Positions 7,063 through 14,333 of a stretch of 45,208 nt of DNA are shown here, one piece after another. The notes under the pieces were generated by a model that saw nothing but the letters and a program-made list of their open reading frames with translations, made no database searches and had not been told where the DNA came from. The DNA comes from Streptomyces sp. CB00455. GTDB taxonomy: Bacteria; Actinomycetota; Actinomycetes; Streptomycetales; Streptomycetaceae. Each line of letters begins with the position of its first letter. The first letter of the stretch is position 1. The position numbers and the translations under genes were made by a program. The DNA lies in NCBI RefSeq assembly GCF_001905445.1, contig NZ_LIVQ01000017.1:1-45208 (forward strand), in the 5' to 3' direction.

Positions 7063-8253
7063 GGGCTGGCGACCGTGCGCGGTGGGAGGGGCGCGACCAG
7101 CTGTTGCCCGGTGATGATCGGCAGCGCTTTCGGGGCTGGCAGGCCGTTGACTTCCCTGAACTTGTCGCTGAGCAGTCCGCAGGATGCGCAGAACCCGCCG
7201 CAGGCCGTGGTCTCGGTGAAATCGTCCGGCACGGCACCGTGGAGGCCCTTAAGGCCGCCTCCGTCGGCGATGAGCCGCAGGTAGGTGTCGTCGTTTGCGC
7301 GTTGAATGATGGTGCGCAGGCCGTCGGTGAAGATGTTGCCGAAGCCGAGGGATTCGGGGACGTCGAAGCTGGCGCAGGCGTAGACGCGGCCGTCCTGCTT
7401 GATCAGTCCGGAGGGCAGGATGTATGGGCCGACGGTGGGTGCGAAGCAGTCGAAGCAGCGGTCCATCCAGCGCTTGACGCTAGTGTGCCCGGGCCTGTGG
7501 ACTTTTTGTTGCTCCGGGAGGCGGTCGTTGTCCAGGTAGACGCGCATGGTGGAGTGGACACGGTCGTGCGGGAAGTCACCGTAGGCCCTTTCGTATACGG
7601 CCATCAGCTCGTAGACCTTGTGGTCGCGGCTGGCGGGGTCGGCGAGGGAGGAGACTGCGACGTTCAGCTCGCGGTCGCTGTAGTGGGTGATCGCGTGGTG
7701 GAGAATGCGGGCTACCCATTGCAGGGGCATGGTCTGCTCACCGACCGAGAGCATGATCAGCGGCACGAACAGCTGGTTGCCGAACAGGCCGGCTTTCTCC
7801 AGCTTGTCGAACGTGCGCTGGCAGCGTCCGTCCGCACCCCACACCCCGTTCGTGGTCAGCTTCGAGATGTCGATGCCCCGCCCGCTCAGCGCCCGGATCA
7901 GCGGCAGCAGCGCGTGGACGGCAACGAAGGGCTCCCCTCCAGTCACCGCAGCCGAGGGCAGGCCGATCGCATCGAACTCGTCGACGAGGCGGGCCCGCTG
8001 CTCGGTGGTCATGGTGATGCCCTGCGCCAGGGGTAATGCGCCCATGCCGCAAGAAGGGCAGGAGTCGTTGCACTTGGTGGTGATCTCCAGTTCCAGACGC
8101 AGCGGCCGGTAGCGCATGTCGGCGAGCCCGGCGGCCTGGAAGCGGCGCTCGATCACCTCGAAGACGTCCGGGCGTTTGGCCGCGTACTTCCCCCAGGAAG
8201 GGGCGGACCTGGTCGCGGCCGGCGATGAACGTGAACTGGCCTTCCTTGATCAC
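7059..8253 (-). CDS. Radical SAM enzyme with C-terminal Cys cluster (apparent +1 frameshift near 8190)
   Basis: The 4Fe-4S/SAM motif is CNDSCPSC (CxxxCxxC) following RYRPLRLELEITTK; AAVTGGEPFVAV is the GGE motif. Additional Cys occur in DRCFDCFAPTVG, VYACASF and ACGGFCASCG near the C-terminus, indicating a SPASM/twitch-like auxiliary cluster. An uninterrupted frame starts only at GTG 8156, but upstream from GTG 8253, which overlaps the methyltransferase stop (GTGA), a frame reads VIKEGQFTFIAGRDQVRPFLG. Removing one G from the G5 tract at 8190-8194 joins the two as FLGKYAAKRPDVFEVIERRF. Either a real mutation, a sequencing error, or programmed slippage. Substrate unknown. Confidence 0.8.
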
Positions 8254-8849
8254 CGCTGACCCCCCTGGAATGGGACGGGGGTGATGTCGCGCTCGATGAG
8301 GGTATTCCCGGCGCGGTACCAGACGGCGCAGATGCCGTCGTCCGGGGTGCCGTAAAGGTTGTGGGTGCTTGTGTAGAAGCCGAGAGCGGCCAAGCGCTGG
8401 CGGCTGACCGGGGTCTTGTGGGTGGGGTCCAGGGCGAGGACGTCGACGGTGTCCGGGTTGGGGGTGGTGATGACCACCCCGAGTTCGGCGCTGTCCTGGA
8501 GTGCGCGCACGAGCCGCTCGGGATCGGTGAGGTGTTCGATGACCTCCAGGCAGGCCAGCCAGTCGAACCGCATCGGTGGCTGCCAGGTCTCCAGGTCGAT
8601 GTCTCCGGTCCACCGGTCCACGGGCAGGTACCGGCCCCGCCAGCGGTATTCGGTGCGCAGGTACAGGTCGAGTTCGGTGTGGCCGGCGCCGACGTCGGCG
8701 ACACTGTGGCGGTCGCATAGGCCGCCTGTGCTCATGCGGTCGGCGGCTACCTGGTAGCGGGCGGCCCGCTCCAGGTAGGTGCGGCGGACGAACCTCTCGA
8801 CCGGAACCGGTGCGGGAGGGGTGCGGTGCGGGAGGGGTGGTCCGGGCAT
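8250..8849 (-). CDS. Class I SAM-dependent methyltransferase
   Basis: 199 aa from ATG 8849, preceded by a good ribosome binding site (GAGGAG). SAM-binding motif I is VADVGAGHTELDLYL (about residues 50-64), acidic motif II is YLPVDRWTGDIDLE, and post-motif LACLEVIEHLTDPERLVRAL resembles Methyltransf_11/23 family enzymes. The tail FYTSTHNLYGTPDDGICAVW is typical of small-molecule or lipid-linked methyltransferases. It lies between the 79-aa protein and the radical SAM gene, overlapping the latter by GTGA, so it very likely acts in the same pathway. Confidence 0.8.
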   Translation of the reverse strand: MPGPPLPHRTPPAPVPVERFVRRTYLERAARYQVAADRMSTGGLCDRHSVADVGAGHTELDLYLRTEYRWRGRYLPVDRWTGDIDLETWQPPMRFDWLACLEVIEHLTDPERLVRALQDSAELGVVITTPNPDTVDVLALDPTHKTPVSRQRLAALGFYTSTHNLYGTPDDGICAVWYRAGNTLIERDITPVPFQGGQR

Positions 8850-8903
8850 GGGCGTCTCCTCGTGTTTGGGTGGGGCGATCCCTTGGGGTGTGATGGCGGT
8901 GGG

Positions 8904-9143
8904 TCAGGTGGTCACTGTGCGGATGTCGCATATGAGCGCATGGCGTTCGCGGCCGGACGGCAGGCGGACCCATACGTACGCCTGAGCGGAATCGATGCCG
9001 TCCCACCCGGAGCCCACCTGGACGATGCGGCCGGTGATCTCCTCCGGCTGCTCACGAGGCCGGTCCTCGGACTTCACATAGGAGGTGCCTGTGACCAGGT
9101 CGCCGACGGCATACGGGGCGCGGCGCGTGTGTGGCGGGCTCAT
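8904..9143 (-). CDS. Small conserved-looking protein, beta-rich (79 aa)
   Basis: 79 aa from ATG 9143 (MSPPHTRRAPYAVGDLVTG). Alternating hydrophobic segments (GRIVQVGSGWDGIDS, AQAYVWVRLPSGRERHALI) suggest a small SH3- or KOW-like barrel; no catalytic motif, signal peptide or membrane helix is seen. It begins 5 bases after the 60-aa gene and precedes the methyltransferase by 54 bases, so it is the second gene of the operon. Function unknown; an accessory or binding role is a guess from size and fold appearance. Confidence 0.55.
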   Translation of the reverse strand: MSPPHTRRAPYAVGDLVTGTSYVKSEDRPREQPEEITGRIVQVGSGWDGIDSAQAYVWVRLPSGRERHALICDIRTVTT

Positions 9144-9148
9144 GTTGC

Positions 9149-9331
9149 TCACCGCTCTCCCAAGGGCGCGTCCTCGCCGTCGGCGACGGTGGTCTCGTCG
9201 AGGTCGTCCCGCCGGGCGATGAACGCGACGAGGCCGTGCTCGGCCCGTGCGAGGGTGCTGGCGCCGTCCCCGGGAGCCGGTAGGCGCCCCCCGGGTGCTC
9301 GGGCCGTGGGGACGTTGCTGCGGTTGCCCAT
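9149..9331 (-). CDS. First gene of the radical SAM/ACP operon, 60-aa protein
   Basis: 60 aa from ATG 9331, with a strong ribosome binding site (GAAGGAG) 6 bases upstream. The N-terminal half is Gly/Pro/Arg-rich (TARAPGGRLPAPGDG); the C-terminal half is helix-like and charged (TLARAEHGLVAFIARRD, DLDETTVADGEDAPLGER). No Cys and few Ser/Thr, so it is not an obvious lanthipeptide-type precursor, but a small gene heading an operon with a radical SAM enzyme makes a peptide substrate worth considering. No known family recognised. Confidence 0.5.
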   Translation of the reverse strand: MGNRSNVPTARAPGGRLPAPGDGASTLARAEHGLVAFIARRDDLDETTVADGEDAPLGER

Positions 9332-9538
9332 GGCGCTCCTTCGTCTCGTGGCGGTCGGGTGCAACCCCGAAACAGTCGGACCGCACCGCACGGGGTGTCG
9401 GGTGCCCGGGCTGCCGTCAGCGGTACCAGGTGAGACCACTGCCGCAATTGTTCAACACCGGGTCCTCCCCCGGCCGGGGATCTCCTTCCCGCAACGCACA
9501 CACGGTGCGGGCAGCGAACTCCGCGAAGGTTGAACCAA

Positions 9539-9575
9539 CTGGGCCCCGACCCATTCCCCCAGGGTCGGGGCCCAG
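9539..9575. terminator. Perfect 14-bp hairpin (terminator-like)
   Basis: CTGGGCCCCGACCC at 9539-9552 pairs perfectly with 9562-9575 around a 9-base loop. No U-tract follows on either strand, as is common in Streptomyces. It lies upstream of the minus-strand operon, so it would insulate that operon from transcription coming from the right. Confidence 0.6.
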
Positions 9576-9713
9576 CCGCGTCCTCCCCCCGTTCCGAACC
9601 GCAGTGCCGTCCGAAGCGGCAGACGAAGAAGGGTCGTCTTCGTCGACGGGACCGGCTGCGGCGAGCCGGCCTCTCGACGACGATGAGGCCGAAGCGGCCG
9701 GGTGGCGGCCTCA

Positions 9714-9880
9714 CTCGCCGGGTTCCCGCTCGGGCAGTGGATCCGCGCGCAAGATTGACCACCGCCGGCACCCTCCGCTTCTAGGCCCGCGGCGACATGG
9801 ACGACGAGCGCGTCGCCCAGCTGGAGAAGCTCGGCATGTTCTGGTCCCACTTCGACGTCTCCTGGGTGGAAGAGCTACTC
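9714..9880 (+). pseudogene. Remnant of a helicase-associated (HA) domain protein
   Basis: LAGFPLGQWIRAQD followed by a stop (frame starting 9714), then, in another frame from 9797, MDDERVAQLEKLGMFWSHFD and VSWVEE. Together these are the repeat pattern of the helicase-associated domain (LGQW..., then R...LE.LG..WS..D..WE) found in Streptomyces DEAD-box-like helicases. A stop and a frameshift split the two halves and nothing else of the helicase is visible. From 9880 to 10295 I see no further supportable gene. Confidence 0.5.
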
Positions 9881-10160
9881 CGATCTGTTCCGCGTCCGAT
9901 TGCTCATCGACGGCGCGCTGGAGGCACGTGTTGTAGCGGCGACGAGAACGTGGATGGCGTACTTGTGGCCGTGCAGGCCGCCGGCGTCGTCGCTCGGCAG
10001 CCGCACCGCGGTGAGACGTCAGCCTGCCCCCGCTCTCGGTTCGCTCCAGCGTGCCCCTGCGGGAGGTGCCGGAACAGGCTGAGCGCCGTTCCGTGAAGCC
10101 GTAGAGACCGAGCTGTCGCAGGTATCCCGGCCGGTCCCCGTGAAGCTCGTGGCCCGCCTC

Positions 10161-10192
10161 GCATCAAGCTGCAAGAGCCTTGCATCAAGCTG
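10161..10192 (+). repeat. Direct repeat upstream of the lanthipeptide operon
   Basis: GCATCAAGCTG occurs at 10161-10171 and again at 10182-10192, a 21-base period (two helical turns), about 105 bases before the first gene of the cluster. Such phasing suits a dimeric activator, possibly the LuxR-type regulator at 27912-28889; this is inference. Confidence 0.35.
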
Positions 10193-10295
10193 ACATCCGC
10201 TTCAGGCCGGACGTACTTCGTTCGATGGCAATCTTTCGGACAGAAGATCCGCTCCCGGGGGATGGGAGAGGACACTCGTCTTGGGCTGGAGAGTC

Positions 10296-10514
10296 ATGAA
10301 CAAGCGTCGCACCGTTCGCATCGCGTTTTCTTCCCTGGCCGTCGCCGGAGTGGCTTTCGCCGGCGCGGTGCCCGCTCACGCTGAGGCGAACTCGGTCTCG
10401 GACTCGCAGAACGGCGTGGTGCCCGATTCCGCGTTCGTGATCGAGTGGAAGAGCGGGCCGACGGGCATCGAGGTCACCCCGCGGATCCCCCCGCTCGTCC
10501 TCGAGTGGAAGTGA
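10296..10514 (+). CDS. Small secreted protein at the head of the lanthipeptide cluster
   Basis: 72 aa from ATG 10296 with GGAGAG just upstream. A clear signal peptide: positively charged MNKRRTVRIA, hydrophobic FSSLAVAGVAFAGAV, and cleavage context AHAEA near residue 29. The mature part is about 43 aa, acidic, and contains two similar endings, AFVIEWKSG and LVLEWK, hinting at a duplicated motif. It is 34 bases before the kinase-like gene and probably co-transcribed. I do not recognise a family; export immunity, chaperone or signalling roles are open guesses. Confidence 0.6.
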   Translation: MNKRRTVRIAFSSLAVAGVAFAGAVPAHAEANSVSDSQNGVVPDSAFVIEWKSGPTGIEVTPRIPPLVLEWK

Positions 10515-10548
10515 CACGGGGCCGACCGGATTCAGGGGGACTGCTCGC

Positions 10549-11649
10549 ATGACTGGCATGAAGAGAGACGTGGCGGCCATCGACCTCGATGCCGCTCCCG
10601 AGGTGGACGAACTGCTCACCGGTCTCGGAGTCGGCACGCTGGTGCGGGACTCCGTCACCGCGCCGATCGGCCGGAACGACGCCTGGGCCGGAACGACCAC
10701 CAGCGGCATGGAAGTCTTCGTCAAGCGCCTCACGGGGGCCAGGGCCGATGTGGAGGCCCGGCTGCGGCGCATGCTCGCCTTCGAGGAGTACGCGAAGGCG
10801 GCACGTCCTCCGGAGCTCTTCCGGCCCGAGTTCCTGGGAGCCGATTCCGACCGGCACATCGTGGCCTTCGAGCGCGTCGTGGACGCGGAGAACGGCGCCC
10901 AGCTGATGGTGGACGAGGTGTTCACCGGGGAGCAGGCATACCGGATAGGTCGCGTCATCGGCCGGCTGCACGGCACTCCGCCCGTCGGGACGGTCGAGGT
11001 CGAGCAGGTGGCGCCGCCGTTCCCGCCGGTCTCCTTCCTGCGCGGACTGCCGATGTCCGTGTACATCCGCTCCAGCGCGGGAGAGCTGGAGGCATGGCGG
11101 CTGCTGCAGAACGACGAGGCCCTCATCCGGGCCCTGGAGCGGCTCCGGGCGTGGGAGGCGGACGCGCCGCGCGTCCCGTCGCACTGCGACTTCCGCGTGG
11201 ACCAGCTGCTAGTACGGCCCGAGGCCGTCTACGTCGCCGACTGGGAGGAGTTCCGGCTCGCGGATCCGGCGCGTGACGTCGGTGCCTTCGCGGGCGAATG
11301 GATCTACCGGTCCGTGCTCGACCTCGTGACGAACCGGGGCGACGACGTGTTCGTCGACATGGAGTTCACGCACGACATGGTGCTGCGGCGGGGGGCCGAG
11401 AAGATGCAGCGCCTGCTGCCCCTGGTGGGGGAATTCTGGCGGGGCTACCGGGACGTCCTTCCCGATGTCGACGAGACCCTCGCCGTGCGGGCGACCGCGT
11501 TCGCCGGATGGCACCTTCTCGACCGGCTCGTCGCGGGTGCGCTCTCCACTTCCCGGCTCACCGGAATTCAGCGGGCCGCGGCGGGTGTGGGGCGGGCCGC
11601 CGTGGTGAATCCGGAGAGGTTCACGGCGACGCTCGGATTCGTTTCCTGA
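10549..11649 (+). CDS. APH-fold kinase-like protein of class V lanthipeptide synthesis
   Basis: 366 aa from ATG 10549 with AGGGGGA upstream. Aminoglycoside-phosphotransferase fold: ATP-site Lys in MEVFVKR (Lys59), catalytic loop SHCDFRVDQLL (His212, Asp214, Gln219 in place of Asn), and metal-binding VYVADWEEF (Asp231). In class V lanthipeptide (lexapeptide/cacaoidin-type) clusters such a protein acts with a HopA1-domain partner to dehydrate Ser/Thr through phosphorylation and elimination. The HopA1 gene follows 41 bases downstream and the precursor genes come next, so the role is well supported by context. A general antibiotic kinase is the less likely alternative. Confidence 0.8.
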   Translation: MTGMKRDVAAIDLDAAPEVDELLTGLGVGTLVRDSVTAPIGRNDAWAGTTTSGMEVFVKRLTGARADVEARLRRMLAFEEYAKAARPPELFRPEFLGADSDRHIVAFERVVDAENGAQLMVDEVFTGEQAYRIGRVIGRLHGTPPVGTVEVEQVAPPFPPVSFLRGLPMSVYIRSSAGELEAWRLLQNDEALIRALERLRAWEADAPRVPSHCDFRVDQLLVRPEAVYVADWEEFRLADPARDVGAFAGEWIYRSVLDLVTNRGDDVFVDMEFTHDMVLRRGAEKMQRLLPLVGEFWRGYRDVLPDVDETLAVRATAFAGWHLLDRLVAGALSTSRLTGIQRAAAGVGRAAVVNPERFTATLGFVS

Positions 11650-11690
11650 ACCCGGAACACGAGAAATCACGAGAAAAAGGGGGAATTCAC

Positions 11691-12641
11691 GTGCTGGCGT
11701 CGAGCGTACGCGAAGTGATGGACAAGATCAGCGTCGCGGCCGATCGCTCCAAGGCCGTCGTGGGACAGCGGGAGATCGAAGCGGAGACGCCCCGGGAACT
11801 GCGTCGTCTGCTCTCCGAGGCGATCTACGACGTGTTCCATTCGGGGCAGGAGCCGGGCAGGGTGCCGACCCGGCTGAGGGACGAGGGCCTTGAGGCCCGC
11901 CTCGCGGCCGTCGTGCCTCACCGGGAGATCATCGCCCCGGCACGGGTCCGGTCCGCGGTGGAGTCGGACGACAAGGGGGAGTCCCGGATTCTGGTGGAGC
12001 GCGAGGGGGTCAGGTTCTGGATCCCCCTGGCAGCACTGGGCACCGCGGAGCCAGTGGAGGGAGCGGTCGCCGAGGTGACCCTGCCGTCCGCGCGGGCCGG
12101 TCTGTCGCCGGGCTTCTTCCTCGTCGACGGCTCCCGGCAGCGCCGGGGCGGCCAGGGTGTGCTGCGGGTGTACGTAAATGTCTGGAACGTGGACGACGTG
12201 GTGGGAGTCTGGGGTGCCGCGCTGACCTTCCTGGAGGACCGTGGGCTTCCCTACCGGGCGAAGGTTCTCTCCGCGCCCGAGCTGTACCCGCGGCGGGACG
12301 CGGTCGTGGTCTACCTGGACGCCGAACACGCCCAGGCCGCACCGGACCTGGCCACGCACGTCGGCGGTCTGCCGGGGGTACGCGCCGATGTCTCCGCGTT
12401 CACGGAGGAGCTCCGCCCCGGCGTGGCGACCGCCTGGGAACCAGCCGATCCCCACTCGGGCCGGCAGGGGCTCAGCTTCGGGCAGCACCGCGCCAGCGTG
12501 CTCGCGACCGCGCTGATCGACAGCGCCGGTGCTCCCGACGCCGGCCCGGGAACGGCCGAGCGCACGGTCGTCGAACAGTTCAGGCAGGCGGGCATCGACC
12601 CGGCCGCCCCGGCGCGCAATCTGACGCCGAGCGCCGCTTGA
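11691..12641 (+). CDS. HopA1 effector-domain protein of class V lanthipeptide synthesis
   Basis: 316 aa from GTG 11691, chosen because AAAAGGGGG lies at the right distance. Features match HopA1-family proteins: N-terminal TPRELRRLLSEAIYDVFHSG, central RFWIPLAALG, RVYVNVWNVDDVVGVWGAA, then PYRAKVLSAPELYPRRDAVV, and the C-terminal SGRQGLSFGQHRASVLATAL. In class V systems this partner is proposed to carry out phosphate elimination and/or cyclisation on the precursor. It ends about 100 bases before the first precursor gene, with a hairpin in between. Family assignment is fairly strong; the chemical step is from knowledge of homologous clusters. Confidence 0.8.
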   Translation: MLASSVREVMDKISVAADRSKAVVGQREIEAETPRELRRLLSEAIYDVFHSGQEPGRVPTRLRDEGLEARLAAVVPHREIIAPARVRSAVESDDKGESRILVEREGVRFWIPLAALGTAEPVEGAVAEVTLPSARAGLSPGFFLVDGSRQRRGGQGVLRVYVNVWNVDDVVGVWGAALTFLEDRGLPYRAKVLSAPELYPRRDAVVVYLDAEHAQAAPDLATHVGGLPGVRADVSAFTEELRPGVATAWEPADPHSGRQGLSFGQHRASVLATALIDSAGAPDAGPGTAERTVVEQFRQAGIDPAAPARNLTPSAA

Positions 12642-12677
12642 GGGCGGCACGGTCCGGAGCCGACAGCTGAGCCCATC

Positions 12678-12704
12678 GCTGAGGGCGTCGTCGACGCTCT
12701 CAGC
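12678..12704 (+). promoter_or_regulatory. Hairpin between biosynthetic genes and precursor genes
   Basis: GCTGAGGGCGTC (12678-12689) pairs at 11 of 12 positions with 12693-12704 around a 3-base loop. Placed just upstream of the precursor pair, it could act as a partial terminator, processing site or 5' stabiliser that sets precursor mRNA apart from enzyme mRNA. Confidence 0.5.
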
Positions 12705-12739
12705 CTTGAGTTCAGACATTCGGACATGAAAGGGAATCC

Positions 12740-12907
12740 ATGAACAACACCGACAGTGTCATGGACCTCGTCGCCGGCTACCAGACCTACATGGACGCGG
12801 GTGACCTCGACGTCAGCGCTGTAGCCGACGCCCCGGCGACCACCTGGTACTGCGCCTCCGCCGCGGCCAGCTTCCTCAGCGCCGTCACGTACGAGGCCAC
12901 CTGCTGA
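12740..12907 (+). CDS. Class V lanthipeptide precursor peptide 1
   Basis: 55 aa from ATG 12740 with GAAAGGGA upstream. The leader contains LVAGYQTYMDAGDLDV and ends DAPA (30-33). The probable 22-residue core runs from Thr34 to Cys55: TTWYCASAAASFLSAVTYEA then TC. It holds Ser/Thr at 34, 35, 40, 44, 47, 50, 54 and Cys at 38 and 55. The C-terminal Cys with Thr50 (T-x4-C) suits Avi(Me)Cys formation by the flavoprotein at 17117. Aligns with precursor 2 without gaps through residue 38. Cleavage site and modifications are inferred. Confidence 0.85.
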   Translation: MNNTDSVMDLVAGYQTYMDAGDLDVSAVADAPATTWYCASAAASFLSAVTYEATC

Positions 12908-12946
12908 CCTCGCTCCACCTCCTTCACGCAACGAAAGGCCATAGCC

Positions 12947-13132
12947 ATGGAGAAGGCAACCTCTGTCATCGAACTGTTGTCCGGTTACGAGGCGTACGCC
13001 TCCGCCGAGGACATCAACCTCTCGGCGGCCTCGGACGCCCCGGCCACCACCTGGGGCTGTGCCGCGGTGTCGGCCAGCATCAGCTGGATGAGCGGCCAGG
13101 TCGTCTCCAAGACGGTCGACGACGGCTGCTGA
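12947..13132 (+). CDS. Class V lanthipeptide precursor peptide 2
   Basis: 61 aa from ATG 12947 with GAAAGG upstream, 39 bases after precursor 1. Leader LLSGYEAYASAEDINL and DAPA at 30-33 occupy the same positions as in precursor 1 (Tyr14, Tyr17, Asp30, Trp36, Cys38 are shared). The core is probably residues 34-61: TTWGCAAVSASISWMSGQVV then SKTVDDGC. The pieces VSASISW and the final T-x4-C recall lanthidin cores. It differs from core 1 in length and lacks a core Tyr. Two different products from one enzyme set, or a two-component system, are both possible. Confidence 0.85.
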   Translation: MEKATSVIELLSGYEAYASAEDINLSAASDAPATTWGCAAVSASISWMSGQVVSKTVDDGC

Positions 13133-13153
13133 TCAGCCGACTGGCATGAACCA

Positions 13154-13188
13154 GGCGTGTGCGGGCTGGTCTCCGGCCCGCACACGCC
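13154..13188 (+). terminator. Strong hairpin directly after the precursor genes
   Basis: GGCGTGTGCGGGC (13154-13166) is perfectly complementary to 13176-13188, with a 9-base loop. It lies 21 bases after the precursor 2 stop and before the methyltransferase gene, so it is likely a partial terminator that keeps precursor transcripts in excess. Confidence 0.7.
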
Positions 13189-13223
13189 CGACCCCCTGAC
13201 TACCTACCTGGAGGCGGCGAAAG

Positions 13224-14333
13224 ATGGCGGACCCCCGGCCTTACGAGAAACTGTTGTCCCTGGCGGACCTGCTGACCCCGTCCGCCATCCGTGCCGCCGC
13301 CACGCTCGGCGTCGCGGACCACATCCAGGCCGGCGCGACCACATCCGCCGGGATCGCCCGCGCCGCGGATGCCCAGCCGGACGTCATGGACGCGCTGCTG
13401 CGGCACCTCACCGACATCGGCCTCCTGAGCGCGACGGGCGGCGACGACCGCGAGGGCGGAGGCGACGGCGGTGAGCGGCACTTCGCGCTGACCCCGCTCG
13501 GCGAGCCACTGTTGACCGATCACCCCACCGGTCTGCGCCGGGTCCTCCGTAACGACAGCATGATCGGGTGGGGCGCGCAGTCCCTGCTCCGCCTCGACCA
13601 CACCGTCAGGACCGGCGAGCCCGCGCACGCCGCGGTCCCCGGCGGCGGCTACTGGGAGACCGTCAACAACGACCCGTCCTTCACCGCGGAATGGGCCGAG
13701 CAGGCGCTCACTGCGGACGCCGCCCAGGACCAGCCACTCGCCTGGGGCGCACAGCACATCGTGGAGGACTACGACTGGAGCGGCGTCGGCACCGTGGCGG
13801 ACGTGGGCGGCCACCTCGGCGCGATCCTGATCGGCCTGCTCCGTGCGCACCCTGATCTGCGCGGGACCCTGGTCGACCTGCGACACGTCGCCGAGCAGGC
13901 TGGCGCCCGCTTCGCGCGCAGTGACGTCGCCGACCGCGCCACTGCGGTCGTCGGCAGCTTCTTCGATCCGCTGCCCAAGGGCTTCGACGTCTATCTGCTC
14001 TCCGCGATCCTCGCCGACTGGTCGGACGACGACGCCGTACGCATCCTGGAGCGCTGCCGCGAGGCGGCGGGCCGCGACGGCAAGGTCCTCCTCGCGGACG
14101 TGGCCATGCCGACGGGCGGGCCCGCGGTCGAGCTGCAGTACCGCTCGATGATGCCCGCGCCGTCGCGCTCGGTCACGGACCTGGAGCGGCTCTGCGACCG
14201 GGCCGGGTTCGACATCACGTGGCGGGGACCGGTCCAGGGGCCGCGCTCCCTGGTGGAGCTGACGCCCCGTCCAGGCCCGGTCACGCCCGAATCGGCGGAC
14301 GCGTACCGCGAGAGGGGCGGCGACCGTGGCTGA
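13224..14333 (+). CDS. O/N-methyltransferase of the lanthipeptide cluster
   Basis: 369 aa from ATG 13224 (MADPRPYEKLLSLADLL), with GGAGG upstream. An acetylserotonin O-methyltransferase-type protein: N-terminal winged-helix dimerisation domain (TPSAIRAAATLGVADHI; RHFALTPLGEPLL) and a C-terminal Rossmann domain with VADVGGHLGAILIGLL (motif I, about 192-207), GSFFDPLPKGFDVYLLSAIL and WSDDDAVRILERCREAA. Class V clusters encode methyltransferases that modify the peptide N-terminus; that is the likely role, although the fold is also common for O-methylation. Overlaps the ABC exporter start by 8 bases. Confidence 0.8.
   Translation: MADPRPYEKLLSLADLLTPSAIRAAATLGVADHIQAGATTSAGIARAADAQPDVMDALLRHLTDIGLLSATGGDDREGGGDGGERHFALTPLGEPLLTDHPTGLRRVLRNDSMIGWGAQSLLRLDHTVRTGEPAHAAVPGGGYWETVNNDPSFTAEWAEQALTADAAQDQPLAWGAQHIVEDYDWSGVGTVADVGGHLGAILIGLLRAHPDLRGTLVDLRHVAEQAGARFARSDVADRATAVVGSFFDPLPKGFDVYLLSAILADWSDDDAVRILERCREAAGRDGKVLLADVAMPTGGPAVELQYRSMMPAPSRSVTDLERLCDRAGFDITWRGPVQGPRSLVELTPRPGPVTPESADAYRERGGDRG

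Noticed and set aside
9149..9331. The 60-aa protein considered as a Ser/Thr/Cys RiPP precursor
   Set aside because: No Cys, no clear leader/core division; kept as an unknown protein with only a note that it heads a radical SAM operon.
9900..10280. Possible gene between the helicase remnant and the cluster
   Set aside because: Frames on both strands are broken or low-complexity; only a short protein-like run is seen on the minus strand, too little to name.
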